NCBI GenBank assembly: GCA_963703235.1
Contig: OY969802.1
Coordinates: forward strand, 806,001 to 870,000
Reading direction: 5' to 3'
DNA length: 64,000 bases
DNA from: VRUE01 sp963703235
GTDB taxonomy: Bacteria > Actinomycetota > Thermoleophilia > Solirubrobacterales > 70-9
Of this stretch, positions 56,119 to 63,818 are shown in pieces. The notes under the pieces were generated by a model. That model saw only the letters and a list, made by a program, of their open reading frames with translations, was not told where the DNA came from and searched no databases. Numbering within the stretch: the stretch's first letter is position 1; the number at the start of each line of letters is the position of its first letter. The position numbers and the translations under genes were made by a program.

Positions 56119-56901
56119 TCAGCGGCGGGCTTCGATGTTGAGCCGGACGTAGTCGAGGGTCAGCGGCTCGCCGGCCTCCCCCAGAACCGCCTCGGCGAAG
56201 GGGCGCCGCAGCTCCTCCGGAAGTTGTGCCAGGTGCGGCCCGAGGGTGACCGTCGTGATGAACTCGAGCGGCCGCTCCGGCGTCACCGGCTTCGGCTGCA
56301 GCCAGCAGCGCACGTCCTCGAAGCCGGCGTCGAACAGCCGCCGTTCGGTCTCTTCGGGGGCGGCGAAGTTCCACATCGCCGCCAGCCCCTCGAAGTGGCG
56401 GGCGAAGCGCGGCTGCGCCGCCGCCCTGGCGATCGCCCCCGCGTACTCGGCAACGTTGCCCTGCCCCCCGCACTGAGCGACCAGCCGGCCGCCGGGCCGC
56501 AGCGCCGCGTGCAGGTGCCGGAAGAGGCGGTCGTGGTCGGCGATCCAGTGGAAGGTCGCAGTCGAGAAGATCAGGTCTACCGGCTCCTCCAGCTCGAGCT
56601 CGGAGAGATCGGCGACCAGGTAGGTCACGTCCTCGCCCAGTCGCTCTTTCGCCTTGGCGATCATCGCCGCCGAGCCGTCGACGGCGATGAGCCGGCCGCC
56701 CCGCAGGCGCTTAGCCAGCTCGGCGCTGACCCGCCCCGAGCCGCAGCCCGCGTCGAGGACTACCTCCTCGCCGTTCAGCTCGAGCCGGCCGAGCACCTCA
56801 GTGCCCCACTCGAACTGAGGATCCGAAACCTCGTCGTAGGTATCGGCGTCCCACTCGCGGGGGCCGGTGTTGATCGTGCGTGCCGGGTCGGGCCCGTTCA
56901 C
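56119..56901 (-). CDS. SAM-dependent methyltransferase (Tam-like)
   Basis: 260 aa class I methyltransferase. Motif I is VVLDAGCGSGRVSAELAKRL, followed by an acidic LIAVDGSAAMI and LIFSTATFHWIADHDRLFRH. The last stretch and overall length resemble trans-aconitate 2-methyltransferases; aconitate analogues would fit a location beside aconitase-type LeuCD, but this is inference. The GTG start overlaps the leuD stop (GTGA). Confidence 0.75.
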   Translation of the reverse strand: MNGPDPARTINTGPREWDADTYDEVSDPQFEWGTEVLGRLELNGEEVVLDAGCGSGRVSAELAKRLRGGRLIAVDGSAAMIAKAKERLGEDVTYLVADLSELELEEPVDLIFSTATFHWIADHDRLFRHLHAALRPGGRLVAQCGGQGNVAEYAGAIARAAAQPRFARHFEGLAAMWNFAAPEETERRLFDAGFEDVRCWLQPKPVTPERPLEFITTVTLGPHLAQLPEELRRPFAEAVLGEAGEPLTLDYVRLNIEARR

Positions 56902-57458
56902 AGCGACGTCGTCACCGGGCCCCGCGCGGCGTCCGCGGCCTCGAACTCGTCGATTGCGGCGTCGTTCTCCAGCGTGATGCCGATGTCGTCGAGGCCGTTC
57001 AGCAGGCGGTGCTTGACGTCCGGCTCGATCGCGAAGCGGAAGACGCCGGCGGCGCAGGTGACGGTCTGGTCGTCGACGTCGATCCGCGCCTCGCCCGCCT
57101 CGGCGACGGCCCGGCAGTGCTCCTCGTCGAGGACCACCGGCAGCAGCCCGATCTTGGTGCAGTTGCCATAGAAGATGTCGGCGAAGGAGGGGGCGATTAT
57201 CGCCTCGAAGCCAAAATCCTCCAGCGCCCAGGGGGCGTGCTCGCGCGAGGAGCCGCAGCCGAAGTTGCGGCCGGCGAGGAGGATTGGGTTCGGGTCCAGC
57301 TCGATCTCGCCGTCGCGCAGCCAGTCGTAGAAGAGGAACTCGCCGAAGCCGGTCCGCTCGACCCGCTTCAGGAACTGCTTGGGAATGATCTGGTCGGTGT
57401 CGACGTCGGCCCGGTCCAGCACCGAGACCTTGCCCTCGATCACGTCGATCGGTCGCAT
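56898..57458 (-). CDS. leuD: 3-isopropylmalate dehydratase, small subunit
   Basis: 186 aa, start ATG 57456-57458, 2 bp after leuC. Swivel domain of the aconitase family: DVDTDQIIPKQFLKRV, NFGCGSSREHAPWALEDFGF and SFADIFYGNCTKIGLLPV are diagnostic. It works with LeuC on isopropylmalate and probably citramalate. The open frame upstream is leuC in another frame. Confidence 0.96.
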   Translation of the reverse strand: MRPIDVIEGKVSVLDRADVDTDQIIPKQFLKRVERTGFGEFLFYDWLRDGEIELDPNPILLAGRNFGCGSSREHAPWALEDFGFEAIIAPSFADIFYGNCTKIGLLPVVLDEEHCRAVAEAGEARIDVDDQTVTCAAGVFRFAIEPDVKHRLLNGLDDIGITLENDAAIDEFEAADAARGPVTTSL

Positions 57459-57460
57459 CT

Positions 57461-58846
57461 TCAGCTCCAATCCCTGATGTCGACGAAATGGCCCTCGATT
57501 GCCGCCGCGGCGGCCATCCTCGGGCTGACCAGATGCGTCCTGCCGCCCTTGCCCTGGCGGCCCTCGAAGTTGCGGTTCGAGGTCGAGGCGCAGCGCTCCC
57601 CCTCCATCAGGATGTCGGGGTTCATCCCCAGGCACATCGAGCAGCCCGCCTCGCGCCATTCGAAGCCGGCGGCGCGGAAGACGTCGTGCAGCCCCTCCTC
57701 TTCGGCCTGCGCCTTGACCTGCTGGGAGCCGGGGACGACCATCGCCCGCACCGAGCCGGCGACCCTGCGGCCGTCGACGATCGCCGCCGCCTCGCGCAGA
57801 TCCTCGACCCGCGAGTTGGTGCAGGAGCCGATGAAGACGCGCTCGGGACGCACCTCGGTCATTGGCGTACCGGGCTCGAGCGCCATGTAGGTGAGCGCCC
57901 TTTCCGCCGACTCGCGGTCCGCCGGCGACTCCATCGCCGCCGGGTCGGGGACCGAGTCGGTCACCTCGACGACCATGCCCGGGTTGGTCCCCCAGGTGAC
58001 CATCGGCGAGATCTCGGCAGCGTCGATCTCGACCTCGGTGTCGAAGGCGGCATCGTCGTCGGTCGGCAGCTGGCGCCAGCGCTCGACTGCGGCGTCGAAG
58101 TCGGCTGGCGCGGCGGCCCGGCCCCGCACCCACTCGAAGGTGGTCTCGTCGGGGGCGATCATGCCGGCGCGGCCGCCGCCCTCGATCGTCATGTTGCAAA
58201 CCGTCATCCGGCCCGGCATCGAGAGCGACTCGATCGCCGGCCCCGCGTACTCGACCGCGTGGCCGACCATGCCGCCGGTGCCGAGGCGGCCGATCGTCGC
58301 CAGGATCAGGTCCTTCGGCGTCACGCCCGGGCCGAGTTCGCCCCGGTAGAGAATCCGCATCGTCTTCGGCCGCTTCTGGACCATGCACTGGGTCGCCAGC
58401 ACGTGCTCGACCTCGGAGGTGCCGATGCCGAAAGCAAGCGCGCCGAAGGCGCCATGGGTCGAGGTGTGGCTGTCGCCGCAGACGATCGTCATGCCGGGCT
58501 GGGTCACCCCCAGCTCGGGGCCGATCACGTGGACGATGCCCTGCCGCTCGGAGCCGAGCGAGTAGATGGGAATCCCGAACTCCTCGCAGTTGCGCTCCAG
58601 CGTCTCCACCTGCACCCGCGAGAGCTGGTCGGCGATCAGCCGCGCCGCCTTGGTGCCGTCGGTCGGCACGTTGTGGTCGGCGGTCGCCAGGGTCCGATCC
58701 GGGCGCCGCACCTCACGGCCGGCAAGCCGCAGCCCGTCGAAGGCTTGCGGCGAGGTGACCTCGTGAACGAGGTGAAGGTCGATGTAGATGAGGCCGTCGG
58801 AGACCTCGTGGGCATCCCAGATCTTGTCGAACATCGTCTTTGCCAT
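57461..58846 (-). CDS. leuC: 3-isopropylmalate dehydratase, large subunit
   Basis: 461 aa aconitase-family subunit. [4Fe-4S] ligands are in FIGSCTNSRVEDL and AGCSMCLGMNPD, plus the first Cys in IVCGDSHTSTHGAFG's region. It starts 5 bp after a XRE-cupin regulator gene, which may control it. Confidence 0.96.
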   Translation of the reverse strand: MAKTMFDKIWDAHEVSDGLIYIDLHLVHEVTSPQAFDGLRLAGREVRRPDRTLATADHNVPTDGTKAARLIADQLSRVQVETLERNCEEFGIPIYSLGSERQGIVHVIGPELGVTQPGMTIVCGDSHTSTHGAFGALAFGIGTSEVEHVLATQCMVQKRPKTMRILYRGELGPGVTPKDLILATIGRLGTGGMVGHAVEYAGPAIESLSMPGRMTVCNMTIEGGGRAGMIAPDETTFEWVRGRAAAPADFDAAVERWRQLPTDDDAAFDTEVEIDAAEISPMVTWGTNPGMVVEVTDSVPDPAAMESPADRESAERALTYMALEPGTPMTEVRPERVFIGSCTNSRVEDLREAAAIVDGRRVAGSVRAMVVPGSQQVKAQAEEEGLHDVFRAAGFEWREAGCSMCLGMNPDILMEGERCASTSNRNFEGRQGKGGRTHLVSPRMAAAAAIEGHFVDIRDWS

Positions 58847-58851
58847 GGCGA

Positions 58852-59457
58852 CTAGCTCCTCCTCAGGCCGGCGGCGATAACGGCCAGGAACCGGGCCGGC
58901 TCCTCGCCTTCGTTCTCGAAATGGTGGGGCAGGTCGGCGTCGAAGGTGACGCTGTCGCCGCAGCGCAACTCGTGGCGGCTACCGTCGACAACCAGCGCCA
59001 GCACACCGCTCAGGACCACAGCGGTCTCGCGGCTACCGGGCTCATGGATCGGCGGGTCCCCCGGTCCCCCCGTCGCCGCCCCCGTCCTCAGGGTATGCAG
59101 CGATATGTCGGCGCGCTGGCCGGGCAGCGGCGGCGTCAGCTCCTCGAACTGGTGGCCGCCGCGGGTCGAGCGCCGTCTCTCCCTGGCCTTGCTGACGAAG
59201 ACGTGCTCGCCCTCGTCGAGCCGCAGCAACTGCGAAAGGGTCAGGTCGAGGCCGGCGGCGATCTTGGCGGCGACGGCCAGCGTCGGGCTGGTCTCGCCCC
59301 GCTCGACCTGCGAGAGCATCGGCGCGCTGACGCCGCTGTACTCGGCCAGGTCGCGCAGCGAGAGGCCCATCGCGTCGCGCAGGGCGCGAACGCGGGGCCC
59401 GATCGTGGCGACACCGACGTCCCCGGCGCCATTCTTCTTCCCGAGCGCAACTGCCAT
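58852..59457 (-). CDS. XRE-family regulator with C-terminal cupin sensor
   Basis: 201 aa. Residues 20-75 form a helix-turn-helix (LRDAMGLSLRDLAEYSGVSA then PMLSQVERGETSPTL). The C-terminal half is a cupin (GSRETAVVLSGVLALVVDGS ... PHHFENEGEEPARFL). Such two-domain proteins sense small metabolites and control nearby operons. It sits directly upstream of leuCD and shares one base (TAATG) with the DUF559 gene. The ligand is unknown. Confidence 0.85.
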   Translation of the reverse strand: MAVALGKKNGAGDVGVATIGPRVRALRDAMGLSLRDLAEYSGVSAPMLSQVERGETSPTLAVAAKIAAGLDLTLSQLLRLDEGEHVFVSKARERRRSTRGGHQFEELTPPLPGQRADISLHTLRTGAATGGPGDPPIHEPGSRETAVVLSGVLALVVDGSRHELRCGDSVTFDADLPHHFENEGEEPARFLAVIAAGLRRS

Positions 59458-60464
59458 TACGTCTGTACGTTATCACGTACGGCACCTTCTGACTGATACG
59501 GCGATGACTCCGTCGGCACCCGCAACAGCCCCCGAAGATCGTGTGCGAGGGCTGCACCTTCGTCTTCCAGCTGCCGCCAGGTCACCCGCACGACGCTCCA
59601 GCCGGCCACGCGCAGGTCGCGGTCGCGCTTGCGGTCGCTCTCGAACGCAGCTCGGGTCCCGTGCACCTCGTGGCCGTCGAGCTCGACGATCAGTCGTTGC
59701 TCGCGCCAGAGGCAGTCAGCTTCGATCAGGCGATCGCCCAGATCGAGCAGGACGTTCAGCTCAGGGTGCGGCAGGTCAAATTCGGCAACGAACGGAAGGA
59801 AGCGGTCCTCCATGCGGCTCCGGGTTCGACCGGACGGAAGGTGGCCGAGGCGTCGCAGGCAAGTCTTGAGCTCGCCGACACCTCGTCTTCGAGGATGGCG
59901 TGCCAGCAGCTCCTCCAACGGAGGACGCAGCCGAAGGCGCTGAACTTCCGCCTCACGCAGCGCGAGCTCGAGCGCTTCCGGACGGATTGCAGCAGCGAGA
60001 TCGAGGATGGTGCGAGACGTCGTGGTCACGGGGATTCGTCGCCGGACCGTCACTTCGTCGGGACGCAGCTCGCCGCGGTGCCTCCGGACCCAGCCCCGGG
60101 AACGGCTGGCGCATGGAGTTGTGATCTCGACCGTGCCACGAGCCGTGCCCTGGATGCCCCAGAGCATCGCCGCAGCGCGATGGCTGAGCACAGCTCCATC
60201 GCCTCCGGTCAGTACGGCCGCCATCCATCGCCCCTCCCGTGACACGTTTCGGCGACCAACGGCGTAGATGCTCCGATGCAGGCGGTGCAATCGACCTGCT
60301 TGCAGGCGGCGGCCGACGGCGGCCGAGCTAAGTCCAAGCCCGATCAGCTGACCCCGGCTGACCACACCATGTTGGCGGTCCGCGAGTTCGGCAATGGCCA
60401 GGTCAGCACCACGAGACTGCTGTTTTGCTCGCATAGCGAGCGCAAATGCAGTTTCGTCCGGCAT
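59457..60464 (-). CDS. DUF559 (restriction-endonuclease-like) protein with AbiEi-type N-terminus
   Basis: 335 aa. The N-terminal part (IAELADRQHGVVSRGQLIGL ... LHRLHRSIYAVG) is the winged-helix seen in type IV antitoxin-like proteins. The C-terminal part (DLPHPELNVLLDLGDRLIEA ... LIVELDGHEVHGTRAAFESDRKRDRDL in parts) is a DUF559/Vsr-like nuclease fold with the E-x-D-x6-acidic pattern. The function is unknown. Codons 4-18 of the longest frame fall inside a palindromic repeat (60415-60457), so the true start may lie further in. Confidence 0.75.
   Translation of the reverse strand: MPDETAFALAMRAKQQSRGADLAIAELADRQHGVVSRGQLIGLGLSSAAVGRRLQAGRLHRLHRSIYAVGRRNVSREGRWMAAVLTGGDGAVLSHRAAAMLWGIQGTARGTVEITTPCASRSRGWVRRHRGELRPDEVTVRRRIPVTTTSRTILDLAAAIRPEALELALREAEVQRLRLRPPLEELLARHPRRRGVGELKTCLRRLGHLPSGRTRSRMEDRFLPFVAEFDLPHPELNVLLDLGDRLIEADCLWREQRLIVELDGHEVHGTRAAFESDRKRDRDLRVAGWSVVRVTWRQLEDEGAALAHDLRGLLRVPTESSPYQSEGAVRDNVQT
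60415..60457. repeat. Stem-loop repeat (family 3), second copy
   Basis: Minus-strand GAAACTGCATTTGCGCTCGC, a 3-nt loop TAT, then GCGAGCAAAACAGCAGTCTC. It resembles 20031-20071 in the outer arm and differs in the inner stem, where base pairing is kept. It overlaps the 5' coding end of the DUF559 gene. Confidence 0.6.
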
Positions 60465-60545
60465 GGCCCTGAGGTTGGCGGGGACGGACGCGCGTGTGGT
60501 GCGCTGAAGGTGAATTCTGTGCGTCGGCGGGCGCGCGCCCGTGTG

Positions 60546-62135
60546 TCAGGGACCGGGAGTGCGTTCGACTGCGGCCCCGGCGGTCGCCGCCTCGGCCTCG
60601 CGGATTGCCGCGCCCTCGAGGGCGTTGGAGAGGGCGCGGACGTAGGCGCGGGCGGAGGCCTCGAGGATGTCGGTGGCGACGCCCTGGCCGGTGGCGAGGC
60701 GGCCGGCCGTTCGCAGCATCACGGTCACCTGGCCGAGGGCGTCCTCCCCCCCAGTCACCGCCTCGACCGTGTACTGGCGCAGCTCGCACTCGGTTCCAGT
60801 CGCCTTCTGGATCGCGTGGAAGATCGCGTCGACCGGGCCGTCGCCGCTCGACTCCGCCACGGCCTCCTCGCCCGAGGGCAGCTTCACCGCGACCCGGGCC
60901 AGCGGCTCGCGCCGCGAGCCGGCCTCGACCTCGAACCAGGCCAGCTCGTGGGCGTCCTCGCGCTCGCGCATCTCGTCGGAGACGATCGCCTCCAGGTCCA
61001 GCGCGGTCACCTGCTTCTTGCGGTCGGCGATCTCCTTGAAGCGCTTGAAGGCGGCGTTCAGCGCGTTGCCCTCGACCTGGAAGCCAAGCTGCTCGAGGGC
61101 GTCGCGCAGGGCGTGGCGGCCGGAGTGCTTGCCGAGCACGATCGAGTTCGACTCCAGCCCGACTTCGGTTGCGTCCATGATCTCGTAGGTGGTGCGCTCC
61201 TTCAGCACCCCGTCCTGGTGGATGCCGGACTCATGGGCGAAGGCGTTGCGACCGACCACGGCCTTGTTCGGCTGCACGGGGTAGCCGGTGAGACGGGAAA
61301 CCATGCGGCTGGTCCGCGCCAGCTCGCGGCTGTTGACGCCGACGGTGAGGCCGTGGGCGTCCTCGCGAGTTCGGACCAGCATCACGATCTCCTCCAGCGA
61401 GCAGTTGCCGGCCCGCTCGCCGATCCCGTTGACGGCGCACTCGACCTGGCGGGCGCCGGCCAGCACCCCCGCGTAGGAGTTGGCGACGGCCAGCCCGAGG
61501 TCGTCGTGGCAGTGAACGGAGGTCTCGACGTCGCGCAGCGCCGGAACCAGCTCGTAGAGGCGGCGAAAGTACTCCGCGTACTCCTCGGGGGTCGTGTAGC
61601 CGACCGTATCGGGGATGTTGACGACGGTCGCGCCCTCCTCGACGGCGATCGCGCAGACCTCGGCGGTGAACTCGACGTCGGCGCGGGTAGCGTCCATCGG
61701 CGAGAACTCGACGTCCTCGCAGTAGGACTTGGCCAGCGCCACGGCGGCGCGAGCCTGCCCCTTGACGTCCTCTCGATCGGTCTGCAGCTGGTGTTCGATA
61801 TGGATGTCGGAGGTCGAGATGAAGGTATGGATGCGGGGTCGCTGCGAGTCGCGGATCGCCCCCCAGGCGGCATCGATGTCGGCCTTGTGGGTGCGGGCGA
61901 GGCCGCAGATCGCCGGCCCCTCGACGCTGCGCGAGATCGCCTCGACCGCCTCGAAGTCGCCCGGCGAGGTGATCGGGAAGCCGGCCTCGATCGTGTCGAC
62001 CCCGAGCCGCGCCAGCTGCTGCGCGATCTCGACCTTCTCGGCCGTGTTGAGCGAGATGCCCGGCGACTGCTCGCCGTCGCGCAGGGTCGTGTCGAAGATG
62101 TGGACGCAGTTCGCGTCGTCTGATGCTGAAGTCAC
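60546..62135 (-). CDS. leuA: 2-isopropylmalate synthase
   Basis: 529 aa. The start is GTG 62133-62135, because a perfect AAGGAGGT (62143-62150) lies 7 nt upstream; the frame is open 7 more codons to a TTG. Catalysis: FDTTLRDGEQSPGISLN, SVHCHDDLGLAVANSYAG with the HxH metal ligands, and FAHESGIHQDGVLK. The C-terminal leucine-sensing LeuA dimer domain is present from about residue 395. First committed step of leucine synthesis. A Leu-rich leader peptide precedes it. Confidence 0.96.
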   Translation of the reverse strand: MTSASDDANCVHIFDTTLRDGEQSPGISLNTAEKVEIAQQLARLGVDTIEAGFPITSPGDFEAVEAISRSVEGPAICGLARTHKADIDAAWGAIRDSQRPRIHTFISTSDIHIEHQLQTDREDVKGQARAAVALAKSYCEDVEFSPMDATRADVEFTAEVCAIAVEEGATVVNIPDTVGYTTPEEYAEYFRRLYELVPALRDVETSVHCHDDLGLAVANSYAGVLAGARQVECAVNGIGERAGNCSLEEIVMLVRTREDAHGLTVGVNSRELARTSRMVSRLTGYPVQPNKAVVGRNAFAHESGIHQDGVLKERTTYEIMDATEVGLESNSIVLGKHSGRHALRDALEQLGFQVEGNALNAAFKRFKEIADRKKQVTALDLEAIVSDEMREREDAHELAWFEVEAGSRREPLARVAVKLPSGEEAVAESSGDGPVDAIFHAIQKATGTECELRQYTVEAVTGGEDALGQVTVMLRTAGRLATGQGVATDILEASARAYVRALSNALEGAAIREAEAATAGAAVERTPGP

Positions 62136-62144
62136 GGGACTTAC

Positions 62145-62232
62145 CTCCTTCTCCAATTGAACCGAATGACCTTGTCTCTCGCGGCTCTCGCGCCGCCCAG
62201 CGCTATTCCCCCCGAAGGGGGAGGAGAAGGAG
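62145..62232 (-). promoter_or_regulatory. leuA leader: anti-Shine-Dalgarno pairing with Leu codons
   Basis: In the RNA, GGAGAAGGAG of the leuA ribosome site (62145-62154) is exactly complementary over 10 nt to CUCCUUCUCC within the Leu-codon run of the leader peptide (62223-62232). Between them are a CCCCC-TTCG-GGGGG stem and a GCGGC/GCCGC stem. This is a candidate translational attenuator. Confidence 0.55.
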
Positions 62233-62262
62233 AAGCGCCAGGCTGTCGGGCCGGTACGTCAT
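62203..62262 (-). CDS. leuA leader peptide, 19 aa
   Basis: ATG 62260-62262 to TAG 62203-62205 encodes MTYRPDSLALLLLLPLRGE, with seven Leu codons, five of them consecutive (CTT CTC CTT CTC CTC). It is 67 nt upstream of leuA. A TAACCT box at 62273-62278 lies 10 nt before the ATG, so the leader frame would begin at or very near the 5' end of the mRNA. Leu-rich leaders before leuA are known attenuation devices. Confidence 0.7.
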   Translation of the reverse strand: MTYRPDSLALLLLLPLRGE

Positions 62263-62272
62263 TCGCCTTCGC

Positions 62273-62305
62273 AGGTTAGCGCACGCCGATGCGCCTGCAT
62301 AAGCT
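62273..62305. promoter_or_regulatory. Divergent -10 boxes, leuA leader / MFS gene
   Basis: Minus-strand TAACCT (62273-62278) points to the leuA leader. Plus-strand TAAGCT (62300-62305) is 7 nt before the MFS ATG at 62313, supporting that start over the upstream ATG at 62289. Confidence 0.4.
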
Positions 62306-62312
62306 GCGCGCC

Positions 62313-63719
62313 ATGGAGTCCGGATCCACCGCGATCTCCCGCAGCACTTGGCTGGCCCTGCTGGCGATGGGCATCAGCGTCGTCGTCATCGCCAACGACT
62401 TCTCGGCAATCAACGTCGCCCTGCCGACGATGGAGCAGGACTTCGATACCAACATCAACACGATCCAGTGGGTGATCAACGCCTACGCGCTCACCTTCGG
62501 GGTGCTGATCGTCACCGGCGGCCGCCTCGCCGACATGTTCGGCCGGCGCCGGGCCTTCTTCGTCGGCACCGCGATCTTCGCCTCGATGTCGGCGCTGGGC
62601 GGGGCGGCGCCGTCGGAGACCTGGCTGATCGTCAGCCGCGTGCTGATGGCGATCGGCGGCGCCTTGATGTGGCCGGCGATCCTCGGCATGACCTACGAGA
62701 TCCTGCCCGAAGAGAAGGCGGGCCTCGCCGGCGGCATCGTCATCGGCGCCGCCGGGCTCGGCAACGCGCTCGGCCCGCTGATCGGCGGCGTCCTCACCGA
62801 CCTGTTGAGCTGGCGCTGGATCTTCTTCCTCAACGTCCCCGTCTCCGCCCTCGCGGTCCTCATCACCTACTCCCTGGTGAAGGTCAAAGAGCCCGAAGCG
62901 GGCGAGCGGCGAATCGACTACGCGGGGGTCGCCGCCCTCTCGATCGGGCTCGTCTCGCTGCTGGTCGCGCTGGACCAGGTCGACGACTGGGGCTGGGGAG
63001 ACCCGAAGACGATCGGGCTGCTGGCGCTCACCGTCGTCCTGCTCGCCTCCTTCCTGCCGATCGAGCGGCGCGCCGGGACGAGCGCCCTGGTCCCACGTGA
63101 GGTGATCCGCAACGAGAGCTTCCGCGCCTCCTGCCTGGCGATCCTCTTCATGTCCGCCACTTTCTTCGCCGCCCTGCTCTACCTGCCGCAGTTCATGCAG
63201 AAGCATCTCGATTACACGCCGCTCGAGGCCGGAGTCGGAATGCTGCCCTTCCTGGCCGTCTTCGCGCTCGTCTCCTTCGTCGCCGGCCCTCTCTACAACC
63301 GCCTCGGCGCCAAGCTGCTCGTCTCGATCGGCTCGGCCTGCATCGCGATCGCCCCTTTCCTCTTCTCGTTGGCCGACGAGGGCTCCGGCTACACGTCCCT
63401 GATCGCCGGCATGGTCGTGCTCGGGATCGGGATCGGCAGCTTCTACCCGACCGCGACCACGGCCGGGGTCACCTCCGTCGACGAATCCCAGACCAGCCTC
63501 GCGGGCGGGATCGTCTACATGTTCCAGATCGCCGGCGGCTCGATCGGCCTCGGCCTGACCACGACCGTCTTCTCCTCGCAGGAAACCTTCATCGACGGCA
63601 TCCAGGCCGCCTTCCGACTCGACGCAGCGCTCTCCCTGGTCGGCTTCGTAATTGCCCTGCTCTTTGTGGGCGGACGCCTGGTCGGTCGGCGCGAGCCCGT
63701 TCAGGCCCCATCCCAGTAG
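62313..63719 (+). CDS. MFS drug/proton antiporter, DHA2 (14-helix) family
   Basis: 468 aa with about 14 hydrophobic segments. Motif A is GGRLADMFGRRRAFFVG, the N-terminal NVALPTMEQDF and the GPLIGGVLTDLLSWRWIFFLNVP (in parts) motif C region are typical of EmrB/QacA-type exporters. The substrate is unknown. ATG 62313 is chosen for the TAAGCT box 7 nt upstream. The last five codons including the TAG lie inside a palindromic element. Confidence 0.88.
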   Translation: MESGSTAISRSTWLALLAMGISVVVIANDFSAINVALPTMEQDFDTNINTIQWVINAYALTFGVLIVTGGRLADMFGRRRAFFVGTAIFASMSALGGAAPSETWLIVSRVLMAIGGALMWPAILGMTYEILPEEKAGLAGGIVIGAAGLGNALGPLIGGVLTDLLSWRWIFFLNVPVSALAVLITYSLVKVKEPEAGERRIDYAGVAALSIGLVSLLVALDQVDDWGWGDPKTIGLLALTVVLLASFLPIERRAGTSALVPREVIRNESFRASCLAILFMSATFFAALLYLPQFMQKHLDYTPLEAGVGMLPFLAVFALVSFVAGPLYNRLGAKLLVSIGSACIAIAPFLFSLADEGSGYTSLIAGMVVLGIGIGSFYPTATTAGVTSVDESQTSLAGGIVYMFQIAGGSIGLGLTTTVFSSQETFIDGIQAAFRLDAALSLVGFVIALLFVGGRLVGRREPVQAPSQ

Positions 63720-63818
63720 GGGTGGAACGTCTTTGTACTTTTTCTGCGGAGACGCCAGCGGACAGCCGACAACTGTCTTCAGAAAAAGTTAAGTGGAACC
63801 CCTACTGGGATGGGGCCT
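63703..63818. repeat. 116-bp palindromic element (family 1), copy 2
   Basis: Outer arms AGGCCCCATCCCAGTAGGGG and complement; inner sequence closely similar to copy 1 on its opposite strand (GGAACGTC, GTACTTTT, AAAAAGTTAAGTGGAA). It fills the space between two convergent genes: the MFS TAG is at 63717-63719 and the RTX-gene stop is at 63818-63820. Confidence 0.8.

Noticed and set aside
60528..60541. CGGGCGCGCGCCCG palindrome after leuA as a terminator
   Set aside because: Short, no loop and no T tract; such GC palindromes are expected by chance at this base composition.
62289..62312. MFS start at the upstream ATG 62289
   Set aside because: It would place the start codon before the TAAGCT box; the ATG at 62313 has the recurrent spacing and gives a normal N-terminus.
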